Shown here in pieces: positions 33,756 to 43,134 of a DNA stretch of 64,000 nucleotides (position 1 is its first letter; every line of letters begins with the position of its first letter). The notes beneath the pieces were generated by a model. It made no database searches. It was not told the origin of the DNA and saw only the letters and a list, made by a program, of their open reading frames with translations. The position numbers and the translations under genes are program-made. Source of the stretch: Desulfosediminicola ganghwensis (GTDB lineage Bacteria > Desulfobacterota > Desulfobulbia > Desulfobulbales > Desulfocapsaceae); NCBI RefSeq assembly GCF_005116675.2, contig NZ_CP050699.1, positions 4,707,001 through 4,771,000 on the forward strand. The letters are read 5' to 3'.

Positions 33756-34250
33756 TTTGCAATAGCACGCAAGCCCTGTTTTCTCTTGAGTATTTTGTCA
33801 AAAAAAATAAAAAGCATTTTATTTTGTATCTTTACCGCATTTAACGTTCTCTACTCCACCGCCAAAATGGTTGTCGGAGTAGAGGGCCATACAGCGTCAT
33901 CTTCAGCATGTCGGCAGTACGCACCTTAGCTCCCCCAAGGATATAAACTCGTATTCTTCAGGTTCCTGTAAGGTATTACCCAAAAACCTTAAACCCGACA
34001 CGGACTCAACTGGCGGGAACTTTGGGCGGGGCGAGCTTTCAGCCGGCGGCCTCTGCCGCGAGCATAAATACCACCATGTGGAAAATTATCTGAAACTTGC
34101 AATATTAACAGAATGTTTAGTCTTTACAACTGCTTTGTTTCCATGATTTTCATCTGCCCTTTTTCTTGACTCTTCACTCCTTAATCGGTAGTGTTTATGG
34201 TTTTAGATCGTTCAGAAACGCAGAATATGCACAACCAATAGAAGTTGATT
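33756..34250. other. Divergent intergenic region with a strong hairpin
   Basis: CTCTACTCC (33849-33857) pairs with GGAGTAGAG (33876-33884). A GC-rich, partly self-complementary stretch follows near 34015-34070, unlike its AT-rich surroundings. No coding frame is supported. A leader or small RNA is possible, but I match it to no known RNA family. Confidence 0.4.
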
Positions 34251-34535
34251 ATGAAAAGACCAGGATTAATTACAGAGAACAGCCAACCCGAAAAACCTGA
34301 GATAGAATACCCTTGCGACTGGGTATACAAGGTGATAGGGGAAGATCCGACGGTATTGAAAGAAATAATAATTACCGCATGTGCGCCTACCCAGGTTCTG
34401 ATCAACCACTCCCACACCAGTTCCAAAGGCAAATATCACAGCCTCAACGCCAGCCTCATGGTAGAGGATGAGAAACAACGGTTGCAAATTTACGACTTAT
34501 TAAAAAATCATCCGGCCGTGAAGGTCGTACTTTAA
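34251..34535 (+). CDS. DUF493 (YbeD-like) protein
   Basis: A 94-residue ferredoxin-like-fold protein of the DUF493 family. Seen: the IEYPCDWVYKVIGED start and the block SSKGKYHSLNASLMVEDEKQ, then LKNHPAVKVVL at the end, where the family ends with a short strand. Members are cytoplasmic; some are proposed to be small regulators. The ATG at 34251 is used; a TTG two codons upstream is possible. The next gene begins nine bases after the stop. Confidence 0.88.
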   Translation: MKRPGLITENSQPEKPEIEYPCDWVYKVIGEDPTVLKEIIITACAPTQVLINHSHTSSKGKYHSLNASLMVEDEKQRLQIYDLLKNHPAVKVVL

Positions 34536-34544
34536 TTCCAAATC

Positions 34545-35057
34545 ATGAGCAGCGAATCTTTAGAAAAACAATCACAGCTTATAAGTGCTCTTCGCGAGGG
34601 AGTGGCCGTCGTACAGATGATCTTCTTTAAAGAAGTACGTGCCACAGTTGGTGAGAAATTCAGCGATAAGGACCCTGGCTTTATTTCCATGCTGGCCGGG
34701 GCGGTTATCAACGAGGTTTTCGGAACCGTCAATCCGGAGCAGAGATTCGCAGACTTTCGAAAGGGCAACAGAGGGACGATAGAGCAGGAGCTGATCAGCC
34801 TGAAAACTGACCACGCTGGTCTGTTGCCGGCCTTAACCGATGCACTGAGAATTCAGGTGCTCTGCGACAACCAGGAAGGCTCGGACAGCTCAGACATACT
34901 CAAGCAGGCAGACACCCTGGGAATCCTCCAAGAAGACCGCACAGTCCCCATGCCCTCAACCTTTATGACCCTGGTTCGTGGCCTTGGGGAACAGCACAAC
35001 CTGATTATCGCCCCGGTTCAGATCACCCCGGAACAGGATAAGCAGCTCGTCCACTAA
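34545..35057 (+). CDS. Conserved hypothetical protein
   Basis: A 170-residue soluble helical protein without recognisable domain. It starts nine bases after the DUF493 gene and ends at a perfect palindromic terminator, so the two form an operon. Blocks such as MIFFKEVRATVGEKF and MLAGAVINEVFGTVNP look conserved-like in composition. Function unknown. Confidence 0.7.
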   Translation: MSSESLEKQSQLISALREGVAVVQMIFFKEVRATVGEKFSDKDPGFISMLAGAVINEVFGTVNPEQRFADFRKGNRGTIEQELISLKTDHAGLLPALTDALRIQVLCDNQEGSDSSDILKQADTLGILQEDRTVPMPSTFMTLVRGLGEQHNLIIAPVQITPEQDKQLVH

Positions 35058-35090
35058 GACGCATTTCCCATCATGATGTGTGAAGACCAG

Positions 35091-35140
35091 AAAGCCTGAT
35101 TACTTTCAATGCATTGAAAGTAATCAGGCTTTTATTTTTT
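35091..35140. terminator. Perfect 42-bp palindrome acting as terminator
   Basis: The arms 35091-35111 and 35112-35132 are perfect complements with no spacer; a T-rich run follows on the plus strand (35130-35140). It ends the DUF493 operon, and because it is symmetric it may also end pabB-pabC from the other side. Confidence 0.9.
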
Positions 35141-35226
35141 CGGTAAAATGTTCACTGGAGGCGTGCAGCTGGTAACGGTTCTGCGGTTAAGTCCACCAGA
35201 TTATACAGCCCTGGCCTGATCTGTAT

Positions 35227-37164
35227 TTACGAAGGGATACATTCATCACGTCCCACCCGGACCTGAATAACGCCACGAACAGAGTTACAGACAAACACTG
35301 CCTCGGCCGCATAGACATCCTCCCGGGTCAATATTTTCTCCACCAGCTCGATATTGTTGTCTTCCAGTAACTTTCTGCGCATCACTCCGGCCAGAAGTCC
35401 ACTCGTTACTGGTGGAGTAAGATAACGACCATCCTTATAGATAAAGATATTCGTGATCGCACCTTCCGTCACCTCACCTTTCTCGTTGGTAAAAAGCAGA
35501 TCAAGACACCCCTCTTGTCCCGCCCGTCGCATGCCCGCGTCATAGATATCACGCTGCGTCGTCTTGTGCAAAAATGCCGACTGCATGGAATTAACAGTCT
35601 CACTGGCAAATTTAACCAATGGTATTTCTCTGGTTTTATCGTCCGGGCATACCGGCAAAGCTACTTTGAGTGGCGGTTCGCATTCAACCGAGCTGACCGT
35701 GACTGCACCATCTTTTGCCAGGAGCAAACGGACCCTGCGGACTCCGGAATGATCTGCCACATGGCTATCCAGGGCTTCGACCAACTCCTCCATGTTGAAG
35801 TTGAAGTGGTAATACCGGGCCGAGGCGGTCAACCGCTCCAGATGCTCAGTTCGCAACCAATAGCCTTCACCGCTTTGCCAGAGGAGAGTTTCGATAAGCT
35901 GAAACTCAGGAGCGGGATTGGTAAGAAACCTTCCCTTCAATAGCGCTTCACGCCACTCATCGCGGGGGTCGGAATCATGGGTTATACCTCCGCCCACACC
36001 CATTTCTCCACGAAAGCCATTACCGTTCTCCGAGAGCACAAGAGTCCTGATGGGGACATTAAACACAGCATCTCCATCGGGTGTGAGAAAACCAATTGCT
36101 CCGGTATATACTCCACGTGGCTCCTTTTCGAGTTCGTGGATAATCTCCATGGTACGGATTTTGGGGGCACCCGTGATCGATCCGCAGGGAAAAAGCCCTT
36201 TGAAAAGATTGTTGAGAGTGATCGAGCTTTCCTTTTCAGAAATACCGTCAATAGTTGAGGTCATCTGGAGCAGACTCTCGTATGGTTCGACGTCAAAAAG
36301 AGAGCGAACCCGAACCTCTCCGCCACCCGCCTCATGCAACACCCGGCCGAGATCATTTCTGAGCAAGTCAACGATCATCACATTCTCGCTTCTGTTCTTC
36401 TGATCGCTATGCAGGAATGCACAAGCCTGTGCATCTTCCAGGCCGTCCCTGCCACGGGCCAGAGTGCCTTTCATTGGCCGAACAGTGAGCCTGTTCCCGC
36501 TCTTTTTGAAAAATAATTCCGGCGAGAAGGACATCACCCGCTCAGCCCCCCAGCGAATATAGGCACCGTAAGAGACAGATTGGTTTCTCCTGAGTACCTT
36601 GTAAAGAGCTTCAGGTGACCCACCCAGGTTGAACAGTAATTTCAGTGTATAATTGACCTGATATGTATCACCTGCCCGAATATACCTGAGCACCGCGTCG
36701 AGCGCCTCAAGATATTCTCCCTCGCTTATACTTGGTGATATTTCAGATATTTCATATGATTTCAAACTGTCGATTGGTGAACATTCGGGCAATTTGAAAT
36801 TGTGGTTTCCATTTTGGTGGTCAAAATACCAAGGGGTTGTATATACGCCGAGGTCAGCGACCAAAGTTTTGCCACCCCGTGGTATATTTTTCAGACCGGA
36901 GATTTTGCTGATCAGGGTAGTACCAAACTCATATCCGAACCAACCGGCAACGTAATAGCCTTTATCCAACCACTGTTGCACCTGCTGCAAAAAGGCTTCA
37001 CCACAGTCAGATATATCACATCGCAACCTGGTTACCGGTTCTACGAAAATGTAACTTTTTGTATTGTCCTCACCAGGTTTTGCAGTGTCAAAGTAAGCGA
37101 ATTGTTCAACTTGTGCTAAATGGCACAAAAGCTTGTTAAGAAGGGTATTTGAAGTGGTTTGCAT
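35227..37164 (-). CDS. pabBC: PabB-PabC fusion: aminodeoxychorismate synthase component I and lyase
   Basis: A 645-residue fusion for p-aminobenzoate synthesis. Residues about 1-400 are the chorismate-binding PabB domain (DTYQVNYTLKL, RPMKGTLARG, SENVMIVDLLRNDLG, PCGSITGAPKIRTMEIIHEL). Residues about 420-645 are a class IV PLP aminotransferase-like lyase (GCLDLLFTNEKGEVTEGAIT, PPVTSGLLAGVMRR). PabB converts chorismate and ammonia to aminodeoxychorismate, and PabC releases pyruvate to give p-aminobenzoate. The glutaminase PabA is not in the window. AGGAGC precedes the ATG. Such fusions are known in several phyla. Confidence 0.93.
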   Translation of the reverse strand: MQTTSNTLLNKLLCHLAQVEQFAYFDTAKPGEDNTKSYIFVEPVTRLRCDISDCGEAFLQQVQQWLDKGYYVAGWFGYEFGTTLISKISGLKNIPRGGKTLVADLGVYTTPWYFDHQNGNHNFKLPECSPIDSLKSYEISEISPSISEGEYLEALDAVLRYIRAGDTYQVNYTLKLLFNLGGSPEALYKVLRRNQSVSYGAYIRWGAERVMSFSPELFFKKSGNRLTVRPMKGTLARGRDGLEDAQACAFLHSDQKNRSENVMIVDLLRNDLGRVLHEAGGGEVRVRSLFDVEPYESLLQMTSTIDGISEKESSITLNNLFKGLFPCGSITGAPKIRTMEIIHELEKEPRGVYTGAIGFLTPDGDAVFNVPIRTLVLSENGNGFRGEMGVGGGITHDSDPRDEWREALLKGRFLTNPAPEFQLIETLLWQSGEGYWLRTEHLERLTASARYYHFNFNMEELVEALDSHVADHSGVRRVRLLLAKDGAVTVSSVECEPPLKVALPVCPDDKTREIPLVKFASETVNSMQSAFLHKTTQRDIYDAGMRRAGQEGCLDLLFTNEKGEVTEGAITNIFIYKDGRYLTPPVTSGLLAGVMRRKLLEDNNIELVEKILTREDVYAAEAVFVCNSVRGVIQVRVGRDECIPS

Positions 37165-37811
37165 AAAGCTCCTTAGAAACCTCGTTTCCTACTTGGTCCC
37201 ACCATCATACCTATCTCCTGAAATTAAAGAGAAAAAGAGTACATGGCAGAAACCACGATGCGCAAATCTCAGCCTTTAGACCAATTCCTTTATTGCGTGG
37301 CTAAAGCAAATACCATATATTAATTGCCCAGTTTATTAAAGCCCGACATGATAAATTTCATGCGACTTTCAAACCCAGTTTGAGGTATTATGGAGCTCAG
37401 GAAGCAAGAGTAAATGAGCTATTCATTTCTCGTTATGCACCCTGCGCATCACGGTCGGATTAAGTTCGTTGTAGGTGGAGTAGTTGCGCTATAATCAACT
37501 TGCTGTTGACGCCTGTTTGTTTTTGACAATCCGGCGCGTCTACCGCAAGGGATGAGGGACGGAATTTCAACACGATATTCTCAAGTAAGCCGATCATTGC
37601 CATTCATCAGTTCTCGCTGCAGGCATTCAACCGGTACTACCCCCAGGCGCACAGGAAACCAGGTAGGTTTCACCGGAAATGAGCCGGACCTTCACAGGAT
37701 AGCACATTTTTTGATTTTATTGTGGCGCATTAGTCACAGGTTTGTTTCTGCCATTTTTGTGTATCAGGCAGAACGCACTCAAACTCGAGACATCTTAAAG
37801 GAGAACAGCAA
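37165..37811. other. Long upstream region of nifJ
   Basis: About 650 bases without a supported gene. A candidate promoter, TTGTAG (37469-37474), 15-base spacer, TATAAT (37490-37495), lies about 320 bases before nifJ. The long leader (including a possible stem near 37675-37695) could carry regulation, but I recognise no riboswitch. Confidence 0.4.
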
Positions 37812-40800
37812 ATGTCGCGTAAAATGGTAACTATTGATGGCAACCAGGCATGTACCCATGTCGCATATGCCACGAGTGAGATTATCACCATTTACCCAAT
37901 CACACCGTCCTCACCGATGGCAGCCGATTCTGACGCCAAGGCAGCTCACGGCCAGGAAAACATCTGGGGCACGGTGCCTGTTGTAACTCAGATGCAGTCC
38001 GAGGCGGGTGTTGCCGGTGCAGTACACGGATCCCTCACCACCGGCGCACTGTGTACCACCTTCACCGCATCACAGGGTCTTCTTCTGATGATCCCGAACA
38101 TGTACAAAATTGCCGGTGAGCTTACTCCGACCGTATTCCACGTGTCTGCCCGTGCACTTGCCTACCAGGGTCTCTCCATCTTCGGCGATCACTCTGATGT
38201 CTACGCTGCTCGTCAGTGCGGCTGGGCTATGCTCTGTGCGCAGAACGTTCAGGAATGTATGGACATGGCACTGATCGCCACCCAGGCCACCCTGAAGTCC
38301 AGAATTCCGTTCATGCACTTCTTTGACGGTTTCCGTACCTCCCATGAGGTTCAGAAAATTGAAGAGCTCACATTTGACGATATGCGTGCCATTGTTGACG
38401 AGGACCTCGTTAACGAGCATCGCACCCGCGCTCTTACTCCGGATTGCCCATCTATTCGCGGTACCGCTCAGAACCCGGATGTAAACTTCACCGGTCGTGA
38501 GACCGTGAACAAGTACTACGACGCCACTCCTGCCATCGTTCAGGACACCATGGACAAGCTCGCAGAGCTCACCGGTCGTCAGTACAACCTGTTCGATTAC
38601 TACGGTGCTCCCGATGCAGAAGACGTCATTGTTATCATGGGTTCCGGTGCTGAGACTGTAAGTGCCACCATCGACTACATGGTCGCCCAGGGCGAAAGAG
38701 TCGGTATGGTTATCGTTCGCCTGTACCGTCCGTTCGACGCTGCGGCAATGGTTAACTCCCTGCCAAAAACCGTTGAGCGCATCACTGTTCTCGATCGTAC
38801 CAAAGAGCCTGGTTCAATCGGCGAGCCGCTGTACCTCGACGTTCGCGCTGCAGTAGCAGAGGCAGTAGAAGCTAACCCAACCGCTATTCCACCAGTAATT
38901 TTCTCTGGTCGTTACGGTCTTGGTTCTGCAGAATTCACCCCTGCAATGGTTAAAGCTGTATTCGAAAATGCTTCTGCCATGGCTCCGAAGAAGAGATTCT
39001 GCGTTGGTCCACACGACGACGTATCCTTCACCAGCCTTGACTACGATGCAGACTTCAACATTGAAAGCGCCGACGTCTACCGCGCGCTGTTCTACGGTCT
39101 GGGTTCTGACGGTACCGTAGGTGCCAACAAGAACACCATCAAGATCATTGGTGCTGAGACCGACAACGCCGCTCAGGGTTACTTTGTATACGACTCCAAG
39201 AAGTCCGGTTCCATCACCACCTCTCACGTACGTTTCGGTGACAACAAAATCGCCGCTCCATACCTGATCAATAAGGCAAACTTCATCGCCTGCCATAACT
39301 TCACCTTCCTCGACAGCTACGACATGCTCTGCAATCTCGAAGAAGGCGGCACCTTCCTGTTGACCTCCGGTTACAACAAGGATGAAGTATGGGCCAAAAT
39401 GCCTAATCGCGTTCAGAAAGACCTCGTTGATAAAAAAGCGAAGTTCTTCGTCATCGACGCAATCGCTCTTGGCCAGGCTCTCGGTCTTGGTGCCCGCATC
39501 AACATGATTATGCAGACCGCATTCTTCATGATCTCCGGCATCCTCTCCAAGGAAGACGCTGTTCGCTCAATTAAAAACGCGATCAAGAAGACCTACGGCA
39601 CCAAAGGCGATAAAGTCGTTCAGATGAACTACGATGCGGTTGACGCTGCCATCGAAAACATCGTTGAAGTGGAAGTTAAAAACGATATCACCGGTCACGA
39701 ACTGCCTCCGACCGTTCCAGCTGATGCTCCGGAATTCGTTAAAAAGGTTACCGCCAAAATCATCGAAGGCAAAGGCGACAAGCTGAAAGTCTCCGAACTG
39801 CCAGACGATGGTACCTGGCCGACCGCCACCACCCAGTACGAGAAGCGTAACATCGCTGTTAACGTACCGAAGTGGCTCTCTGAAAACTGTATCCAGTGTG
39901 GCCAGTGTTCCTTTGTATGTCCTCACGCTTCCATCCGCACCAAGATCGTACCTGAGCTGGCAAACGCCCCTGAGGGTGTTGTTGGTCTCAACGCGGTTGG
40001 CAAAAACTTCAAGGGCCAGCAGTTCACCCTGCAGGTCTTCACCGAAGACTGTTGTGGCTGTACCCTCTGTGTAAGCGTATGTCCTGCCAAGACCAAGGCT
40101 CTGGAGATGACCCCGAACACCGAGGAACTGCGTACCATTGAGAAGCCTAAGGTTAAGTACTTCCTCGAACTGCCTGAGATCGATCCTGCTCTCATCAGCC
40201 CGGCCACCGTTAAAGGCAGCCAGCTGCTCCGTCCTCTGTTCGAGTTCTCCGGTGCATGTGCAGGCTGTGGCGAGACTCCATACGTCAAGCTCGTATCCCA
40301 GCTGTTCGGTGACAGAATGGTAGTAGCTAACGCTACCGGTTGTTCTTCCATCTACGGCGGTAACCTGCCGACCACTCCGTACGCCAAGCGTGCAGACGGC
40401 CGCGGACCTGCCTGGGCTAACTCCCTGTTCGAAGACAATGCCGAGTTCGGTATCGGTATGCGCTTCACCGCCAATAAGCTTGGTGCTCAGGCTCTTGAGC
40501 TGGTAGCCAAACTTGCTGACGAAGGTTCTATATCTGCAGAGCTCGCTGAGAAGATCAAAGCTGCTCCACAGAAAACCCAGATGGACATCGAAGCACAGCG
40601 TGCCAACGTGGCCGAGCTGAAAGATGCTCTCAAAGACAGCTCTTCTATTTTCGCTAAGCGCCTGCTGCCAATCTCAGACTATATCGTGAAGAAGTCTGTA
40701 TGGATTATCGGTGGTGACGGTTGGGCATACGATATCGGTTACGGCGGACTCGATCACGTACTCGCTTCCGGCGAGAACGTTAACGTTCTGCTTCTTGACA

Positions 40801-41357
40801 CCGAGGTATACTCCAACACCGGTGGCCAGATGTCTAAGTCTACCCCGCGTGCTGCTACCGCACAGTTCGCATACGGTGGCAAGAAGTCTGCCAAGAAAGA
40901 TATCGGTATGATCTTCTCTACCTACGGCAACGTATACGTAGCTCACGTTGCTATGGGTGCAAATCCTGCCCAGACCGCTAAAGCGATTGCAGAAGCTGAA
41001 GCATATGACGGACCTTCCCTGATTATTGCTTACTCACACTGCATCAACCACGGTATCAACATGGCAAACGGCCTCGAGCAGCAGAAGAAAGCTGTTGCAT
41101 GTGGTCACTGGCCGCTGTACCGCTACAACCCAGAGCTCGAGGAAGCTGGCAAGAACCCACTGACCATCGACTCTAAAGAGCCTACCCTCGGTTTCGGTGA
41201 TTACATCCTCAGCGAGAACCGTTACAAGATGCTCAAGCGCATCAATCCTTCAGAAGCTGACGGGCTCATCGCTCAGGCAGAGAAGGATGCAATGAAGGCC
41301 TGGAAGTTCCTCAAAGGTCGTCGCGACGCTCTCGAGCCGGAGTCTACCGAAGAGTAA
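37812..41357 (+). CDS. nifJ: Pyruvate:ferredoxin (flavodoxin) oxidoreductase
   Basis: A 1181-residue single-chain PFOR that oxidises pyruvate to acetyl-CoA and CO2 and reduces ferredoxin, using thiamine diphosphate and three [4Fe-4S] clusters. Domains in order: alpha (TSEIITIYPITPSSPMA), gamma (near 415-630), a ferredoxin domain with two clusters (CIQCGQCSFVCP and CCGCTLCVSVCPAK), and the TPP domain (CAGCGETPYVK, ATGCSSIYGG, GGDGWAYDIGYGGLDHV, NTGGQMSKSTP). AAAGGAG gives a strong ribosome site. Codon use is markedly biased to C/T-ending preferred codons, as in highly expressed genes. Two terminators follow. It is the central carbon enzyme of an anaerobe. Confidence 0.97.
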   Translation: MSRKMVTIDGNQACTHVAYATSEIITIYPITPSSPMAADSDAKAAHGQENIWGTVPVVTQMQSEAGVAGAVHGSLTTGALCTTFTASQGLLLMIPNMYKIAGELTPTVFHVSARALAYQGLSIFGDHSDVYAARQCGWAMLCAQNVQECMDMALIATQATLKSRIPFMHFFDGFRTSHEVQKIEELTFDDMRAIVDEDLVNEHRTRALTPDCPSIRGTAQNPDVNFTGRETVNKYYDATPAIVQDTMDKLAELTGRQYNLFDYYGAPDAEDVIVIMGSGAETVSATIDYMVAQGERVGMVIVRLYRPFDAAAMVNSLPKTVERITVLDRTKEPGSIGEPLYLDVRAAVAEAVEANPTAIPPVIFSGRYGLGSAEFTPAMVKAVFENASAMAPKKRFCVGPHDDVSFTSLDYDADFNIESADVYRALFYGLGSDGTVGANKNTIKIIGAETDNAAQGYFVYDSKKSGSITTSHVRFGDNKIAAPYLINKANFIACHNFTFLDSYDMLCNLEEGGTFLLTSGYNKDEVWAKMPNRVQKDLVDKKAKFFVIDAIALGQALGLGARINMIMQTAFFMISGILSKEDAVRSIKNAIKKTYGTKGDKVVQMNYDAVDAAIENIVEVEVKNDITGHELPPTVPADAPEFVKKVTAKIIEGKGDKLKVSELPDDGTWPTATTQYEKRNIAVNVPKWLSENCIQCGQCSFVCPHASIRTKIVPELANAPEGVVGLNAVGKNFKGQQFTLQVFTEDCCGCTLCVSVCPAKTKALEMTPNTEELRTIEKPKVKYFLELPEIDPALISPATVKGSQLLRPLFEFSGACAGCGETPYVKLVSQLFGDRMVVANATGCSSIYGGNLPTTPYAKRADGRGPAWANSLFEDNAEFGIGMRFTANKLGAQALELVAKLADEGSISAELAEKIKAAPQKTQMDIEAQRANVAELKDALKDSSSIFAKRLLPISDYIVKKSVWIIGGDGWAYDIGYGGLDHVLASGENVNVLLLDTEVYSNTGGQMSKSTPRAATAQFAYGGKKSAKKDIGMIFSTYGNVYVAHVAMGANPAQTAKAIAEAEAYDGPSLIIAYSHCINHGINMANGLEQQKKAVACGHWPLYRYNPELEEAGKNPLTIDSKEPTLGFGDYILSENRYKMLKRINPSEADGLIAQAEKDAMKAWKFLKGRRDALEPESTEE

Positions 41358-41378
41358 TATCAAGGACTTGAAAGTGCT

Positions 41379-41475
41379 AAGGGCCCTCGATCCAGAGGGC
41401 CTTCAGAACTGACTTAAGTCACTGGTTAAAACTCAAAAAGGGGCTTTTCCTATATAGGAAAAGCCCCTTTTTTTA
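41379..41475 (+). terminator. Double terminator after nifJ
   Basis: A first imperfect hairpin (41379-41403, GGCCCTC/GAGGGCC) is followed by a strong one: GGGGCTTTTCC (41440-41450) with GGAAAAGCCCC (41457-41467) and seven or more T. The second is flanked by A and T runs and is bidirectional. Confidence 0.92.
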
Positions 41476-41511
41476 TAACTAAACAGCAAGCTTACCGAAA
41501 GACAGCAGCAT

Positions 41512-41545
41512 AAAAAAAGGCCGCTTCCAGATAACGGAAGCGGCC
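41512..41545 (-). terminator. Minus-strand terminator
   Basis: GGCCGCTTCC (41519-41528) pairs with GGAAGCGGCC (41536-41545); on the minus strand seven T follow (41518-41512). It ends the YkgJ-type gene. Confidence 0.9.
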
Positions 41546-41571
41546 TTTTAATGAAACGAAGAGGAAAAGAA

Positions 41572-42531
41572 CTATTTCTTTTCCAGTTTCAGATCGTCAA
41601 TATCCTCTTTCAGGGCTTCATACTGTCTGATCGCCTGGAGCACTGAATCATCCTGCTCCTGCTTCATCTCGCTTACCTTAGCCTGAATCTTCTCCTCTCG
41701 TATTTTCAAGTCATCATCCTGCACGCCAAAAAGGCTTGAGGCAAGATAGCGGAAGGAGAACAGCATCAGTTCCACGTCATCTTCCTTGATCTTCTCAAGC
41801 AGTTCCTCTGGAACTATGTAGGTGGAAAGGAAAGAACTCTCGAAAATAAAACGACGAAAAGTAGCAAGATCGGTAGAGGCCATAAAAAACATACGCTTGG
41901 CCTGCTCAGACAGGGTTGCCTGCTTGCCATGGGACTTGCGGCGCATTACGAGTCGCAACCACTCCCGGTTCATCTCATCACGAACATCAACACCCTGGTC
42001 TTCACGCCACTCGCGAACGGTCCACTCTTTATCTTCTTCGTGACCCTTGCAGTAATCTTCCTTAACGACGAAATAGAATTTATCGTCTGCTCCGAAAGTC
42101 TCATTGCCGTCAGCGTCTTTCTGACCACCCTCGTGAAAATCCGCCATGCCAACCGGATAATAGCGGCAGGCCGATGGACGATCAGTGTAAACGGTACACC
42201 CATCCGGAGTCACAAAAGGACATTTGTTGTCTTCCTCGCGCATCTTGATCATGACACCGGGCATATCGGTGTTCTCAAGATACGTGGGCAGCGTATACTG
42301 CTGCAGGAATTCATGGGCCGGCACGCCAAGTCGCTTGCTCAAAATCAGGATGTCATACGGAGTCAGCACAATCTTGATTCCACCACAACAGGCTGTAAAG
42401 CAACTCACACCAGGATGACAACGGAACTTGATCTTACTGTCCAGAGTCAACTTCTTGGGCATGATGTTCGACGGATTTTTGTCCTTACCAAAGAGAGCTT
42501 TCTCTTTAGTCATATTCTGCTCATTACTCAT
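41572..42531 (-). CDS. YkgJ-family cysteine-cluster protein
   Basis: A 319-residue protein with the zinc/iron-chelating cysteine pattern of the YkgJ family: FRCHPGVSCFTACCGGIKIV (about 35-54), then CPFVTPDGCTVYTDRPSACR and YYPVG. The C-terminal 120 residues are a charged helical extension with coiled-coil character (residues about 280-319) not usual in short family members. The ATG at 42531 lies five bases after AGGTGA; a GTG one codon earlier is too close. A good promoter lies upstream and a terminator downstream. The metal and role are unknown. Confidence 0.85.
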   Translation of the reverse strand: MSNEQNMTKEKALFGKDKNPSNIMPKKLTLDSKIKFRCHPGVSCFTACCGGIKIVLTPYDILILSKRLGVPAHEFLQQYTLPTYLENTDMPGVMIKMREEDNKCPFVTPDGCTVYTDRPSACRYYPVGMADFHEGGQKDADGNETFGADDKFYFVVKEDYCKGHEEDKEWTVREWREDQGVDVRDEMNREWLRLVMRRKSHGKQATLSEQAKRMFFMASTDLATFRRFIFESSFLSTYIVPEELLEKIKEDDVELMLFSFRYLASSLFGVQDDDLKIREEKIQAKVSEMKQEQDDSVLQAIRQYEALKEDIDDLKLEKK

Positions 42532-42598
42532 CACATCACCTTATATTAAAATGGTTACTCAGTTCCATGATATTTCCTGCATTTCGCGGGAGGGTAGT

Positions 42599-42627
42599 AT
42601 AATATACTGCTGGCAACGTTGTGTCAA
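42599..42627 (-). promoter_or_regulatory. Consensus sigma70-like promoter
   Basis: On the minus strand TTGACA (42627-42622), 17-base spacer, TATTAT (42604-42599), 68 bases before the YkgJ-type start codon. Confidence 0.75.
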
Positions 42628-42837
42628 ACCCAATTCAAAGGACCTAATTTCTGGTAACTACGCTGTTCCGGAAGCTAAATAAATTTCGCTTGAGTACTAC
42701 TACTTAGCGCCTCACCTATTCTTTCCCCTTGCGGTTTTACCCGAATGTTCGTATATCAACATTCGGATTATGAAACTTCCTGCTTGACTTGCAGTACGGA
42801 AACACCAGGTTCTTCCCCCCTCGAGGTAATACATTTC

Positions 42838-43032
42838 ATGAAAGTATTTTTTCCCCCTATTGATTTATCAGCAGCAAGCACAATCGTTTATCATGTTCCA
42901 GGAGGCCCGGCCCTCACTGTTAATCTCGACGGTGTAGAAGAGTATATCGACCTCGAGCTGGAGATGGGACACGTGTGTGACACATCGGATATTGACGGAA
43001 CTGTACACTTTTTTCCCAGGGGCAACGCCTAA
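42838..43032 (+). CDS. Small hypothetical protein
   Basis: A possible 64-residue protein starting MKVFFPPIDLSAAS with a GAGGTAA ribosome site ten bases before the ATG. It is acidic and soluble (LDGVEEYIDLELEMGHVCDT). The frame stays open upstream to 42745, but the ribosome site supports this start. It precedes the PHP phosphoesterase gene by about 100 bases. No family recognised. Confidence 0.5.
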   Translation: MKVFFPPIDLSAASTIVYHVPGGPALTVNLDGVEEYIDLELEMGHVCDTSDIDGTVHFFPRGNA

Positions 43033-43134
43033 GCTTGAACTTTATCCACCCGGTCACCCGCCCTTCCCTGACTGCTCTTCACTGGCCGACCTCATAATTC
43101 GCACTCAGCTGAATTTTGCGGCCATAGATTTACC

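Noticed and set aside
33849-34070. 6S RNA, SRP RNA or RNase P RNA
   Set aside because: Diagnostic conserved sequences of these RNAs are not present on either strand.
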